64,000 nt of DNA from DATEDA01 sp963789885. Lineage in GTDB: Bacteria; Pseudomonadota; Gammaproteobacteria; Burkholderiales; SG8-39. Made by a program: the position numbers and the translations under genes. Numbering within the stretch: the first letter of the stretch is position 1; every line of letters begins with the position of its first letter. The notes under the pieces were generated by a model. That model saw only the letters and a program-made list of their open reading frames with translations, was not told where the DNA came from and did no database searches. Positions 57,052 to 64,000 of this stretch are shown here, piece by piece. Where the stretch lies: the NCBI GenBank assembly GCA_963789885.1, contig CAWBNB010000033.1, forward strand, positions 124,001-188,000, read 5' to 3'.

Positions 57052-57099
57052 GCCGCGGGTGTCGTCTTTCCTCGAGTCCGGCGATCAAACGACCGCTGT

Positions 57100-57235
57100 G
57101 GGCAGTGCGTGGGATTTGAGTGGGATTTAGCTATAGAGAGGGATAATTCCGAACGATAGCAGATCCTATATTTCTACAACTATATGAACTTAATATGATA
57201 ATACCTTAACCCCCACGAATAATCCCACTCTGACA
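57100..57235. other. AT-rich stretch with inverted GTGGGATTT repeats
   Basis: About 130 bases that are near half A+T inside a roughly 70% GC region. It contains two direct copies of GTGGGATTT (57109-57117, 57120-57128) and an inverted AATCCCAC at 57221-57228, about 100 bases apart, with several TATA-like runs between them. It is free of genes and lies before the methyltransferase operon. Candidate for a promoter/operator region, or the scar of a lost element. Confidence 0.45.
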
Positions 57236-57319
57236 ATGGGACGCAAATTGGTTGACATCCGGCACGGGAGGGGCCGACACTCATCCGAAAACCGCGCGCG
57301 TCTCGAGAAGGAGGAGGGG

Positions 57320-58711
57320 ATGGAAGCGGAATCCCTGCTGCGGGAGATCACCGACTTCTGCCGTCGAACCGGCGTCGCCGAGTCCACGTTCGGCCGGCTG
57401 GCAGTGAACGACGGCAAGTTCGTCAACCGGCTGCGCGATGGCGGCCGGATCACCACCACGACCTTCGAGCGCGTCCGCTCGTACATCGCCAACGCGCCGG
57501 CTTCGGGCCACCCCGGCGAACGGCCGTTCCTGATACCTCCTGCGGCCAACGCGCAGCCGGCGGGTAAGCCGGCGCCCGCCGCCGGCTCGCAAACGAGGAA
57601 CTTCCGGTTCTTCGACAACCGCCAGAAGTACCTCCTGTTCGTGAGCACCTGCTCCGAGAAGGCGGTGATCGCGCAGCGGGTCGCGATGGAGCTCGCCAAC
57701 CTGCACCCGCGGCCGCCGGCGGTGCGCCTCTTCGACGCCGGCGTCGGCGACGGCACCGTGCTTACCCGGACGATGCGGGCGATGCACAGCCGGTTCCCGA
57801 CGATGCCGTTCTACATCGTGGGCAAGGAGATCAGCCTCGAGGACGTGCGGCTCGCGCTCGAGAAAATGCCCGACCGGTTCTACGAGCACCCGGCCTCGGT
57901 CGTGGTCATGACCAATCTCTACTACCGGGAGGCGCCGTGGCTCGTCCCCGGATCGGTGACCGCGGCGACGAGCCTCGTCTGGCACGAGGTCGCCCTGACC
58001 GGCACTACCGGCCACGAGTTCGAGGAGCAGATCACCGCGCTCGGGCCGTTCCTCGCGGAGCACTGGCGCGCGCACGTCAACCCGACGAGCGGCAATCCGG
58101 TGTACGAGCGACCTGCGGTCCTGGTGCTCTACCGCGACGACCACCGCTTCCTGCTCGACCCGATCATCCCGCGCCGGGGTGGCGCGGCCGCCGACTACGA
58201 CCTGGTGATCGCCTCGCAGCCCTACCGCGCGCGCGCGCCGCTGGAGTTCAAGGCCGCGAAGGTCGTCGCGCCGCTCGCGAAAAGCCTCGGTCCCGGCGGC
58301 CGGCTGCTCGGCATCCACTCCCACGGCAACGACCCCGGCGTCGAGATCCTGCAGGGCATCTGGCCCGGCGAGAACCCGTTCCAGCACGACCGCCACCAGA
58401 TGCTCAAGGCGGTGAAGGACGCGCTCGGACCCGCGGCGCGCAACCTCAACTTCAATGCGTACGCGGACGCGCGGTCGCTCTTCCGCTATCACATGCACAC
58501 GCTGCCCACCGAGATCTCCGAGTCGATCGGCACCTCGACCCTGTTTGCCGCGTGGAACGCCGCGATCTACGTGGGCCAGATCGAGGACGCGCGGCTGGAA
58601 GAGATCATCCGCGGCACCCGTTACCTCGACGTCACCGGCGAAGTGCTGCAGAAGCACGGCGGGCTGTGGTTCTGGGACGAGTCGTACGTGATCTCGCGGC
58701 GGCGCGACTAG
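57320..58711 (+). CDS. HTH-fused SAM-dependent methyltransferase-like protein
   Basis: A 463-residue protein. The first 60 residues form a helix-turn-helix-like module (ITDFCRRTGVAESTFGRLAV, FVNRLRDGGRITTTTFERVR). A linker rich in Pro/Ala follows, then a Rossmann methyltransferase domain with VRLFDAGVGDGTVLTRTMRA as SAM motif I (about 165) and a further 250 residues, including LVIASQPYRARAPLEF and HMHTLPTEISESIGTST. ATG 57320 follows gagaaggaggagg. It begins an operon with a MetF-like and a MetE-like gene. I recognise the methyltransferase fold, not the family; the HTH fusion is unusual. Confidence 0.7.
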   Translation: MEAESLLREITDFCRRTGVAESTFGRLAVNDGKFVNRLRDGGRITTTTFERVRSYIANAPASGHPGERPFLIPPAANAQPAGKPAPAAGSQTRNFRFFDNRQKYLLFVSTCSEKAVIAQRVAMELANLHPRPPAVRLFDAGVGDGTVLTRTMRAMHSRFPTMPFYIVGKEISLEDVRLALEKMPDRFYEHPASVVVMTNLYYREAPWLVPGSVTAATSLVWHEVALTGTTGHEFEEQITALGPFLAEHWRAHVNPTSGNPVYERPAVLVLYRDDHRFLLDPIIPRRGGAAADYDLVIASQPYRARAPLEFKAAKVVAPLAKSLGPGGRLLGIHSHGNDPGVEILQGIWPGENPFQHDRHQMLKAVKDALGPAARNLNFNAYADARSLFRYHMHTLPTEISESIGTSTLFAAWNAAIYVGQIEDARLEEIIRGTRYLDVTGEVLQKHGGLWFWDESYVISRRRD

Positions 58712-58733
58712 GGCCGACGACCGAGCGGACCAG

Positions 58734-59660
58734 ATGACCGGGATCCCCGCAGCCGTCGCCGAATCCTCGTCCGTGGACGGCGCGCTCCGCGCGTCGATCG
58801 TACGGCTCGCGCGCGGCGCATCGATCGAAACCTCGACCCGCAACCTCGCCGAGATCGACGGCTACGCCGAGCGGCTGCCGCCCGGCGCCGACGTCTTCGC
58901 GGCGTGGCTTCCCGGGACGCCGTACCACCACCTCGTGAGCGTCGCGAAGCGCCTGCGCCAGGCGGGCCTCAACCCGGTCCCGCATATCGCCGCGCGCCGG
59001 CTCGCAAACGAGGAGGCGGCGCGCGAGTTCCTTGCGCTGCTGCGGGACGAAGCGCAGGTGACGCGGGCGCTGCTCATCGCCGGCGACAGCCGCGTCCCGG
59101 TCGGGCCGTTCGACTCGAGCCTCGCGTTCCTCGAGACCGGGCTCCTCGAGGCGCACGGCATTCGCAGCATCGGCATCGCGGGTTACCCGGAGGGCCACCC
59201 GCGGATCGCCGAGAGCGCGCTCGAGGCCGCGCGCGACCGTAAGCTCGCGTATGCGGCCCGGAACGCGATCGACATCTTCATCGTCTCGCAGTTCTGCTTC
59301 GACCCGGAAGCGATCGTCGGCTGGGTCGAGCGCCTCCGCGCGCGCGGCGTCATGGTGCCGGTGCGCGTGGGCGTGCCCGGCATCGCAACCATCCGCACGC
59401 TCCTCAACTACGCCCGGCGGTGCGGCATCGGCAGCTCGATCCGCGCGCTCGGGTCCGATCCGATCTCGCTGCCCCGGCTGCTCACTCAGCAGGGACCGGA
59501 GAAGCTCGTCCGGCGGATTGCAGCGGCGGAAGCCGGCGCGAGCGTCGCCGGGTTGCACTGCTTCCCGTTCGGCGGGTTCGCGCCGAGCGCGCGCTGGCTG
59601 CAACGGGTCGCGGCGGGCCGGTTCCGGGTCGACGACACGGGTTTCACGCTCGAGCCCTGA
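58734..59660 (+). CDS. methylenetetrahydrofolate reductase-like protein (MetF family)
   Basis: A 308-residue TIM-barrel protein. Motifs fit the MTHFR fold: RGASIETSTRNLAEI at the start, a central ALLIAGDSRVPVGPFDSSLA for the flavin/folate region, IGIAGYPEGHPRI (the MetF PEGHP motif), IFIVSQFCFDPEAIVGWVER, VRVGVPGIATIRTLLNYAR, and LHCFPFGGFA at the end. The N-terminal acidic motif for catalysis is present as ET. Such short paralogs often serve demethylation pathways instead of methionine synthesis. It follows the methyltransferase by 22 bases. Confidence 0.85.
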   Translation: MTGIPAAVAESSSVDGALRASIVRLARGASIETSTRNLAEIDGYAERLPPGADVFAAWLPGTPYHHLVSVAKRLRQAGLNPVPHIAARRLANEEAAREFLALLRDEAQVTRALLIAGDSRVPVGPFDSSLAFLETGLLEAHGIRSIGIAGYPEGHPRIAESALEAARDRKLAYAARNAIDIFIVSQFCFDPEAIVGWVERLRARGVMVPVRVGVPGIATIRTLLNYARRCGIGSSIRALGSDPISLPRLLTQQGPEKLVRRIAAAEAGASVAGLHCFPFGGFAPSARWLQRVAAGRFRVDDTGFTLEP

Positions 59661-59736
59661 AGTTCGGCGCGGCCGCGTCGCAACGCGATCGCGTAACATT
59701 CGGGCCCTCGTATCGTACCGATCAAGGAGCCCACTC

Positions 59737-60855
59737 ATGACCCAGCGCACGACGCCGCCGTACCGCGCCGATCACGTCGGCAGCTTCCTCCGTCCCAAGG
59801 CGCTGCTCGACGCGCGCGAGCAGGCGCAATCGGGCGCGATCTCCCGCGCCGAGCTGCGCAAGGTCGAGGACGCGGCGATCCGCGACATCGTGAAGTTCCA
59901 GGAGGACCTCGGCCTGCAGGGCATCACCGACGGCGAGTTCCGGCGCACCTACTTCCACATCGACTTCCTCGAGCAGCTGGACGGCGTCGAGACGCGCGGC
60001 GGCATCACTGCAAGCTTCCACGGCAAGGCGGGCGACGTCAGCTTCGCACCGCCGGTCATGCACGTGACGGGCAAGGTCCGCCACGCGCGGCCGATCCAGC
60101 TCGCCGACTTCGAGTTCCTGAAGGCGGCGACGAAGCGCGTGCCGAAGGTGACGATCCCGTCGCCGACGATGCTGCACTTCCGCGGTGGTCGCGCCGCGAT
60201 CAGCAGGGAGGCCTACCCCGACCTCGAGGCGTTCTACGACGACGTCGCGGCCGCGTATCGCGACGAGCTGAAGCAGCTCGCGGATGCGGGCTGCCGGTAC
60301 GTGCAGCTCGACGACACCAATCTCGCGTACCTGTGCGACCCGAAGTTGCGCGAGGGTGCGAAGTCCCGCGGCGACGATCCGGACGAGCTGCCGCGCCGCT
60401 ACGCGAAGCTCATCAACGCGGCGATCGCCGGGCGGCCGAAGGACATGGCGGTCTGCGTCCATCTTTGCCGCGGCAACTTCAAGAGCGCGTGGGTGGCCGA
60501 GGGCGGCTACGAACCGGTGGCCGAGGCGCTGTTCCGCGACCTCGCGGTCGACGGCTACTTCCTCGAGTACGACGACGCGCGTTCGGGCGACTTCTCGCCC
60601 CTCCGCTTCGTGCCGAAGGGCAAGATCGTCGTCCTCGGCCTCGTCACCACGAAGGTGGGCGAGCTCGAGAAGAAGGACGACCTCAAGCGCCGCATCGACG
60701 AAGCCGCGCGCCATGTGCCGCTCGAGCAGCTCGCGCTGTCGCCGCAGTGCGGCTTCTCGAGCACGGTGCACGGCAACGAGATCATGCGCGAGTCGCAGGC
60801 GGCGAAGCTCCGTCTGATCGTCGAGACCGCGCGGGAGGTCTGGGGCGCGGCCTGA
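59737..60855 (+). CDS. core MetE-like methyltransferase (cobalamin-independent methionine synthase family)
   Basis: A 372-residue protein that matches only the catalytic half of MetE. Features: YRADHVGSFLRPKALLDARE at the start, DGEFRRTYFHIDFLEQLDG, YVQLDDTNLAYLCDP, and the zinc ligands in CVHLCRGNFKS (His and Cys) and LSPQCGFSSTVHGN (Cys). Members of this core family transfer methyl groups from folate, cobalamin or other donors to homocysteine or thiols, or work in catabolism. With the MetF-like and methyltransferase-like genes upstream it suggests a one-carbon relay. ATG 59737 follows aaggagccc. A terminator-like structure lies after it. Confidence 0.85.
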   Translation: MTQRTTPPYRADHVGSFLRPKALLDAREQAQSGAISRAELRKVEDAAIRDIVKFQEDLGLQGITDGEFRRTYFHIDFLEQLDGVETRGGITASFHGKAGDVSFAPPVMHVTGKVRHARPIQLADFEFLKAATKRVPKVTIPSPTMLHFRGGRAAISREAYPDLEAFYDDVAAAYRDELKQLADAGCRYVQLDDTNLAYLCDPKLREGAKSRGDDPDELPRRYAKLINAAIAGRPKDMAVCVHLCRGNFKSAWVAEGGYEPVAEALFRDLAVDGYFLEYDDARSGDFSPLRFVPKGKIVVLGLVTTKVGELEKKDDLKRRIDEAARHVPLEQLALSPQCGFSSTVHGNEIMRESQAAKLRLIVETAREVWGAA

Positions 60856-60899
60856 AGCCGTCGCTGCCGCCGCCAGACCCCGCCGGACAGCGATCCGGC

Positions 60900-60913
60900 T
60901 TGATCTGGATCAG
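60900..60913. promoter_or_regulatory. FNR/ANR-type box, distal
   Basis: TTGATctggATCAG matches the FNR consensus TTGAT-N4-ATCAA in nine of ten fixed positions. It is 300 bases upstream of napF and on the far side of the terminator-like structure. Confidence 0.45.
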
Positions 60914-60934
60914 AACCGCCGCCGCCCGTCCGGG

Positions 60935-61010
60935 CACCATTGAGTCACTCCTGGTGTTCGGCGGGATGGCCGAAGTCCGCAAGGGCGGTTGGCTTCCCGC
61001 CGCTTTTTTT
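60935..61010 (+). terminator. three-hairpin leader ending in a terminator-like stem and T tract
   Basis: Three hairpins follow one another: CACCA (60935-60939) with TGGTG (60952-60956); TTCGGC (60957-60962) with GCCGAA (60969-60974); GGCGG (60984-60988) with CCGCC (60997-61001), then TTTTTTT (61004-61010). The last pair is a normal Rho-independent terminator for the MetE-like gene. The two stems before it could be part of a riboswitch-like leader for nap, but this is inference. No coding gene can be supported in 60856-61211. Confidence 0.6.
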
Positions 61011-61141
61011 CCCCGAACCCACTAAATTCACTGCCCGATCCGGGAGGTGATGGCGGAATCGAGCTGACGACCTGGCGCCGCGTCAACCGCTTGCGCCAAG
61101 CGCGCGATCGGCCCGCCAGCCGGTAGGGTATCCTCCCCGGA

Positions 61142-61155
61142 CTGACCAGGATCAA
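61142..61155. promoter_or_regulatory. FNR/ANR-type box upstream of napF
   Basis: CTGACcaggATCAA matches TTGAT-N4-ATCAA in eight of ten fixed positions. It is centred about 64 bases upstream of the napF start codon, as expected for an activator site of an anaerobically induced nap operon. Confidence 0.45.
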
Positions 61156-61211
61156 ACGCCGCGCCGCCCGGGCGCGGCGTACTCGTGGCCCGAGATCGCG
61201 CGACCAGAACG

Positions 61212-61691
61212 ATGAGCGGCTTGACGAGGAGGGGGTTTCTGACCGGACATGTCGCGCGCGCGCGTGGACGTCCCGCGATGCCCTGGTCGCTCACCGAGGA
61301 CGAGTTCCTCGCGCGCTGCACGCGCTGCAACGCCTGCGTCGACGCCTGTCCCGAGCACATCGTCGTCCGCGGCTCGGGCGGATTCCCCGAGGTGGACTTT
61401 TCCAAGGGTGGCTGCACCTTCTGCGGCCGTTGTGCCGACGCCTGTGTCCCGCGTGCGCTCGACCGCGCGACGAGCGAGCCCTGGGCGCTGAAGGCGACGA
61501 TCGGCGCCGGCTGCCTCGCGCGGAGCCGCGTCGTGTGCCGCTCGTGCGGCGAGCGCTGCGAAGTGCGGGCGATCCGGTTCGCGCTCGCCGCGGGCGGCGT
61601 CGGCGAGCCGGTAGTGGATCGCGATCGCTGCACGGGCTGCGGCGCGTGCGTCGGGGTGTGCCCGGTGTCCGCGATCGACGTCGCCGCCTGA
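61212..61691 (+). CDS. napF: ferredoxin-type protein NapF
   Basis: Cytoplasmic iron-sulfur protein that helps mature NapA. The 159-residue product has RRGFLTGH at the start (a remnant of the twin-arginine type pattern seen in NapF), then four 4Fe-4S-type cysteine sets: CTRCNACVDACPEHI, CTFCGRCADACVP, CRSCGERCEV and CTGCGACVGVCPVSAI. The start is ATG 61212 rather than 61185. First gene of the nap group; napD follows with only 4 bases between. Confidence 0.9.
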   Translation: MSGLTRRGFLTGHVARARGRPAMPWSLTEDEFLARCTRCNACVDACPEHIVVRGSGGFPEVDFSKGGCTFCGRCADACVPRALDRATSEPWALKATIGAGCLARSRVVCRSCGERCEVRAIRFALAAGGVGEPVVDRDRCTGCGACVGVCPVSAIDVAA

Positions 61692-61695
61692 GCGG

Positions 61696-61952
61696 ATGGA
61701 CATCGCGAGCGCGGTCGTTCACGCAGCACCGGGCCGGAGCGCCGAGGTGCGCGCGCAGCTCGAGCGCCTGCGCGGGATCGAGATCCACGCCGAGACGCCC
61801 GAGGGGCGGTTCGTCGTGACCGCCGAGGACACGCCCGAAGGCAGCGCGGGCGACGCGATCATGGCCCTGCACCGTCTCGATGGCGTGCTCGCCGCGGCGA
61901 TGGTCTACCAGTACTGTGAGAGAAGCGCGACGACCAGGAGGAGGCGCAATGA
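61696..61952 (+). pseudogene. napD: NapD chaperone, frameshift near the C-terminus
   Basis: Binds the NapA twin-arginine signal peptide. The N-terminal 70 residues are normal (SAVVHAAPGRSAEVRAQLER, LDGVLAAAMVYQYCE). Near 61920 one G seems lost: in the next frame the end reads KRDDQEEAQ with a TGA (61950-61952) that overlaps the napA start, which is how napD normally ends. Without the shift the frame runs on through napA with shadow composition. Assembly error is the likely cause. Confidence 0.8.
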
Positions 61953-64000
61953 CGGTCAACCGACGCGACTTCATGAAGGCGAACGCCGCGGCCGCAGCCG
62001 CCGCGGCCGCGGGCATCACCCTGCCGGCGGCCCCGGCCGCCGCGGAGAACGCGGGCGCGGACAAGATCCGCTGGGACAAGGCCGCCTGCCGCTTCTGCGG
62101 CACGGGCTGCGGCGTGCTCGTCGGCGTCCAGGACGGGCGGGTGGTGGCGACGCAGGGCGACCCCGAGGCCGAGGTGAACCGCGGCCTGAACTGCGTCAAG
62201 GGCTACTTCCTCGCGAAGATCATGTACGGCGCGGACCGGCTCAAAACGCCGCTCCTCAGGAAGAAGGACGGCAAGTACGACAAGAACGGCGAGTTCACGC
62301 CGGTCTCGTGGAAGGAAGCCTTCGACGTCATGGCCGAGAAGTGGAAGGAGGCGCTCCGCAAGGGCGGCCCGACCACGGTCGGCATGTTCGGCTCGGGCCA
62401 GTGGACGGTGTGGGAGGGCTACGCCGCGGCGAAGCTCTACAAGGCCGGGTTCCGCTCGAACAACCTCGACCCGAACGCGCGCCACTGCATGGCTTCAGCG
62501 GTCACCGGGTTCATGCGCAGCTTCGGCATGGACGAGCCGATGGGCTGCTACGACGACTGCGAGCATGCCGACGCGTTCGTCATGTGGGGCTCGAACATGG
62601 CCGAGATGCATCCGGTGATCTGGACCCGGATCACCGACCGGCGCCTGCAGCACCCGCACGTCCGGGTGGCGGTGCTCTCGACCTACCAGCACCGCGGCCA
62701 CGAACTCGCCGACCTCAACATCATCTTCACGCCGCAGACCGACCTCGCGATCCTCAATTTCATCGCGCACCACATCATCAGCACCGGGCGGATGAACAAG
62801 GAGTTCGTGTCGAGGAACGTCAACTTCGTGCGCGGCAACGACGACATCGGCTACGGCCTGCGGCCGGAGGATCCGCGCGAGCAGAAGGCGAAGAACGCGA
62901 AGGACGCGGAGACGATGAAGCCGATCGACTTCGAGGCCTACGCGAAGTTCGTCTCCGACTACACCGCCGAGAAGGTCGAGCAGCTCTCGGGCGTGCCGGC
63001 GCGCCAGCTCGTCGCGCTCGCGGAGCTCTACGCCGACCCGAAGGTGAAGGTGATGTCGCTGTGGACGATGGGGTTCAACCAGCACACGCGCGGCACCTGG
63101 GTGAACCAGCTCTGCTACAACATCCACCTCCTCACCGGCAAGATCGCCGAGCCGGGCAACAGCCCGTTCTCGCTCACCGGGCAGCCGTCCGCGTGCGGGA
63201 CTGCGCGCGAGGTCGGCACGTTCTCGCACCGGCTGCCCGCAGACATGGTGGTGACCAATCCCAAGCACCGCGCCGAGGCCGAGCACATCTGGAAGCTGCC
63301 GGCGGGCACGATCCCCGACCGGCCCGGCTATCACGCCGTGCTGCAGAACCGGATGCTGAAGGACGGGAAGCTCAACGCCTACTGGGTGATGTGCAACAAC
63401 AACATGCAGACCGGGGCGAACATCAACGGCGAGATCTGGCCCGGCTACCGCAACCCGGCGAACTTCGTCGTGGTGAGCGACCCGTACCCGACGGTCACCG
63501 CGATGGCGGCCGACCTGATCCTGCCCACCGCGATGTGGGTGGAGAAGGAGGGCGCCTACGGGAACGCCGAGCGCCGCACCCAGTTCTGGCGCCAGCAGGT
63601 GAAGCCGCCCGGCGAGGCGCGCTCGGACCTATGGCAGCTCGTCGAGTTCTCGAAGCGCTTCAAGGTGGAGGAGGTCTGGCCGGCCGAGCTCGTCGCGCAG
63701 AGGCCGGAGTACAAGGGCAAGACGCTCTACGACGTGCTGTTCGCGAACGGACAGGTCAACAAGTTCCCGGTCAAGGAGGTGCAGCCCGGCTTCGAGAACG
63801 ACGAATCGCGGGACTTCGGTTTCTATCTGCAGAAGGGGCTCTTCGAGGAGTACGCGAGCTTCGGGCGCGGGCACGCGCACGACCTCGCGCCGTTCGACGC
63901 CTATCACAAGGTGCGCGGGCTGCGATGGCCGGTCGTGGACGGGAAGGAGACCAAGTGGCGCTACCGTGAGGGCTATGACCCGTACGTCAAGAAGGGCGAG
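61949..64000 (+). CDS. napA: periplasmic nitrate reductase catalytic subunit NapA (partial)
   Basis: Molybdopterin nitrate reductase exported by Tat. The sequence runs off the right edge after 684 residues of an expected 830 or so. It begins MTVNRRDFMKANAAAAAAAA, a twin-arginine leader, then the 4Fe-4S cysteines C47-x2-C50-x3-C54 (CRFCGTGCGV) and C82 (LNCVKGYF), the molybdenum ligand C180 in NNLDPNARHCMASAV, and MGCYDDCEHADAFVMWGSNM, STYQHRGHELADL and NSPFSLTGQPSACGTAREVG further on. Start ATG 61949 overlaps the napD stop by four bases. No frameshift seen in the visible part. Confidence 0.95.
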   Translation, partial: MTVNRRDFMKANAAAAAAAAAGITLPAAPAAAENAGADKIRWDKAACRFCGTGCGVLVGVQDGRVVATQGDPEAEVNRGLNCVKGYFLAKIMYGADRLKTPLLRKKDGKYDKNGEFTPVSWKEAFDVMAEKWKEALRKGGPTTVGMFGSGQWTVWEGYAAAKLYKAGFRSNNLDPNARHCMASAVTGFMRSFGMDEPMGCYDDCEHADAFVMWGSNMAEMHPVIWTRITDRRLQHPHVRVAVLSTYQHRGHELADLNIIFTPQTDLAILNFIAHHIISTGRMNKEFVSRNVNFVRGNDDIGYGLRPEDPREQKAKNAKDAETMKPIDFEAYAKFVSDYTAEKVEQLSGVPARQLVALAELYADPKVKVMSLWTMGFNQHTRGTWVNQLCYNIHLLTGKIAEPGNSPFSLTGQPSACGTAREVGTFSHRLPADMVVTNPKHRAEAEHIWKLPAGTIPDRPGYHAVLQNRMLKDGKLNAYWVMCNNNMQTGANINGEIWPGYRNPANFVVVSDPYPTVTAMAADLILPTAMWVEKEGAYGNAERRTQFWRQQVKPPGEARSDLWQLVEFSKRFKVEEVWPAELVAQRPEYKGKTLYDVLFANGQVNKFPVKEVQPGFENDESRDFGFYLQKGLFEEYASFGRGHAHDLAPFDAYHKVRGLRWPVVDGKETKWRYREGYDPYVKKGE

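Noticed and set aside
60935..61010. A named riboswitch (for example molybdenum cofactor or SAM)
   Set aside because: The hairpins are real, but I could not match any known consensus by eye, so only a structured leader/terminator is claimed.
61696..63969. A 757-codon frame that runs on from napD through napA
   Set aside because: Beyond about 61920 the composition becomes shadow-like, while NapA is read intact in another frame; explained by one lost base at the end of napD.

Overview
The window is GC-rich (roughly 70% by eye) chromosomal DNA with dense coding and strong G/C third-position bias. Gene content suggests an uncultured or little-studied betaproteobacterium: secD-secF-yajC-tgt-queA order, mnmA near purB, lutAB, a DctB/DctD-type two-component system, Nap nitrate reductase genes and tandem YceI proteins. 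Taxonomy is inferred from gene content and families only. Several genes, including the housekeeping gene mnmA and the nitrate reductase gene napD, are broken by single-base indels in short G/C runs. That looks at least as much like assembly error (for example a metagenome or long-read assembly) as real decay.

Layout. 0-2.6 kb: a PBP7-type endopeptidase, egtD, a decayed superoxide dismutase fragment and a conserved small protein. 2.6-9.3 kb: a TakP-like TRAP transporter (dctQM, and dctP convergent with it) followed by a sensor kinase and an NtrC-family regulator; three sites matching the sigma-54 consensus lie around the transporter genes. 9.3-14.8 kb: DUF202 protein, IclR regulator, lutAB (no lutC), an mmsA-type dehydrogenase and a lipoprotein. 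14.8-19.8 kb: unknown protein, broken AraC regulator, corA, broken DUF2189 membrane protein, DAHP synthase. 19.8-26.9 kb: omega-aminotransferase, N-carbamoyl amidohydrolase, acetylpolyamine-amidohydrolase-like enzyme, class I aminotransferase, Nudix hydrolase, secreted protein and mnmA. 26.9-38.3 kb: two YceI proteins, a membrane protein, glutathione transferase, purB, two c-type cytochromes, secFD-yajC-tgt-queA.

38.3-44.6 kb is accessory DNA. It holds a truncated tRNA-Leu, an AraC fragment, a DUF3455 secreted protein, then an intact tRNA-Leu(CAA) whose 3' end starts a 4.7-kb island. The island has a tyrosine integrase beside the tRNA, a RelB/YafQ toxin-antitoxin pair, an Rhs toxin tip with a candidate immunity protein, and an AlpA-like regulator, and ends in a second copy of the tRNA 3' end.

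44.7-57 kb: small unknowns, a CHASE2 hybrid kinase / HPt / response-regulator phosphorelay, a VOC protein, a ketopantoate-reductase-like enzyme, a flavoprotein monooxygenase with its DUF2783 partner, and a 1055-residue AAA/BTAD regulator. 57.3-60.9 kb: a three-gene set (HTH-methyltransferase, MetF-like, core MetE-like) that looks like a one-carbon transfer module. 60.9-64 kb: a structured leader/terminator and FNR-type boxes, then napF, napD and napA, the last running off the window.

Functionally the left half reads as carbon-acid scavenging: uptake of 2-oxo or hydroxy acids by TRAP, oxidation of lactate by LutAB, and beta-alanine/semialdehyde disposal by the aminotransferase and MmsA. The right edge adds periplasmic nitrate respiration.
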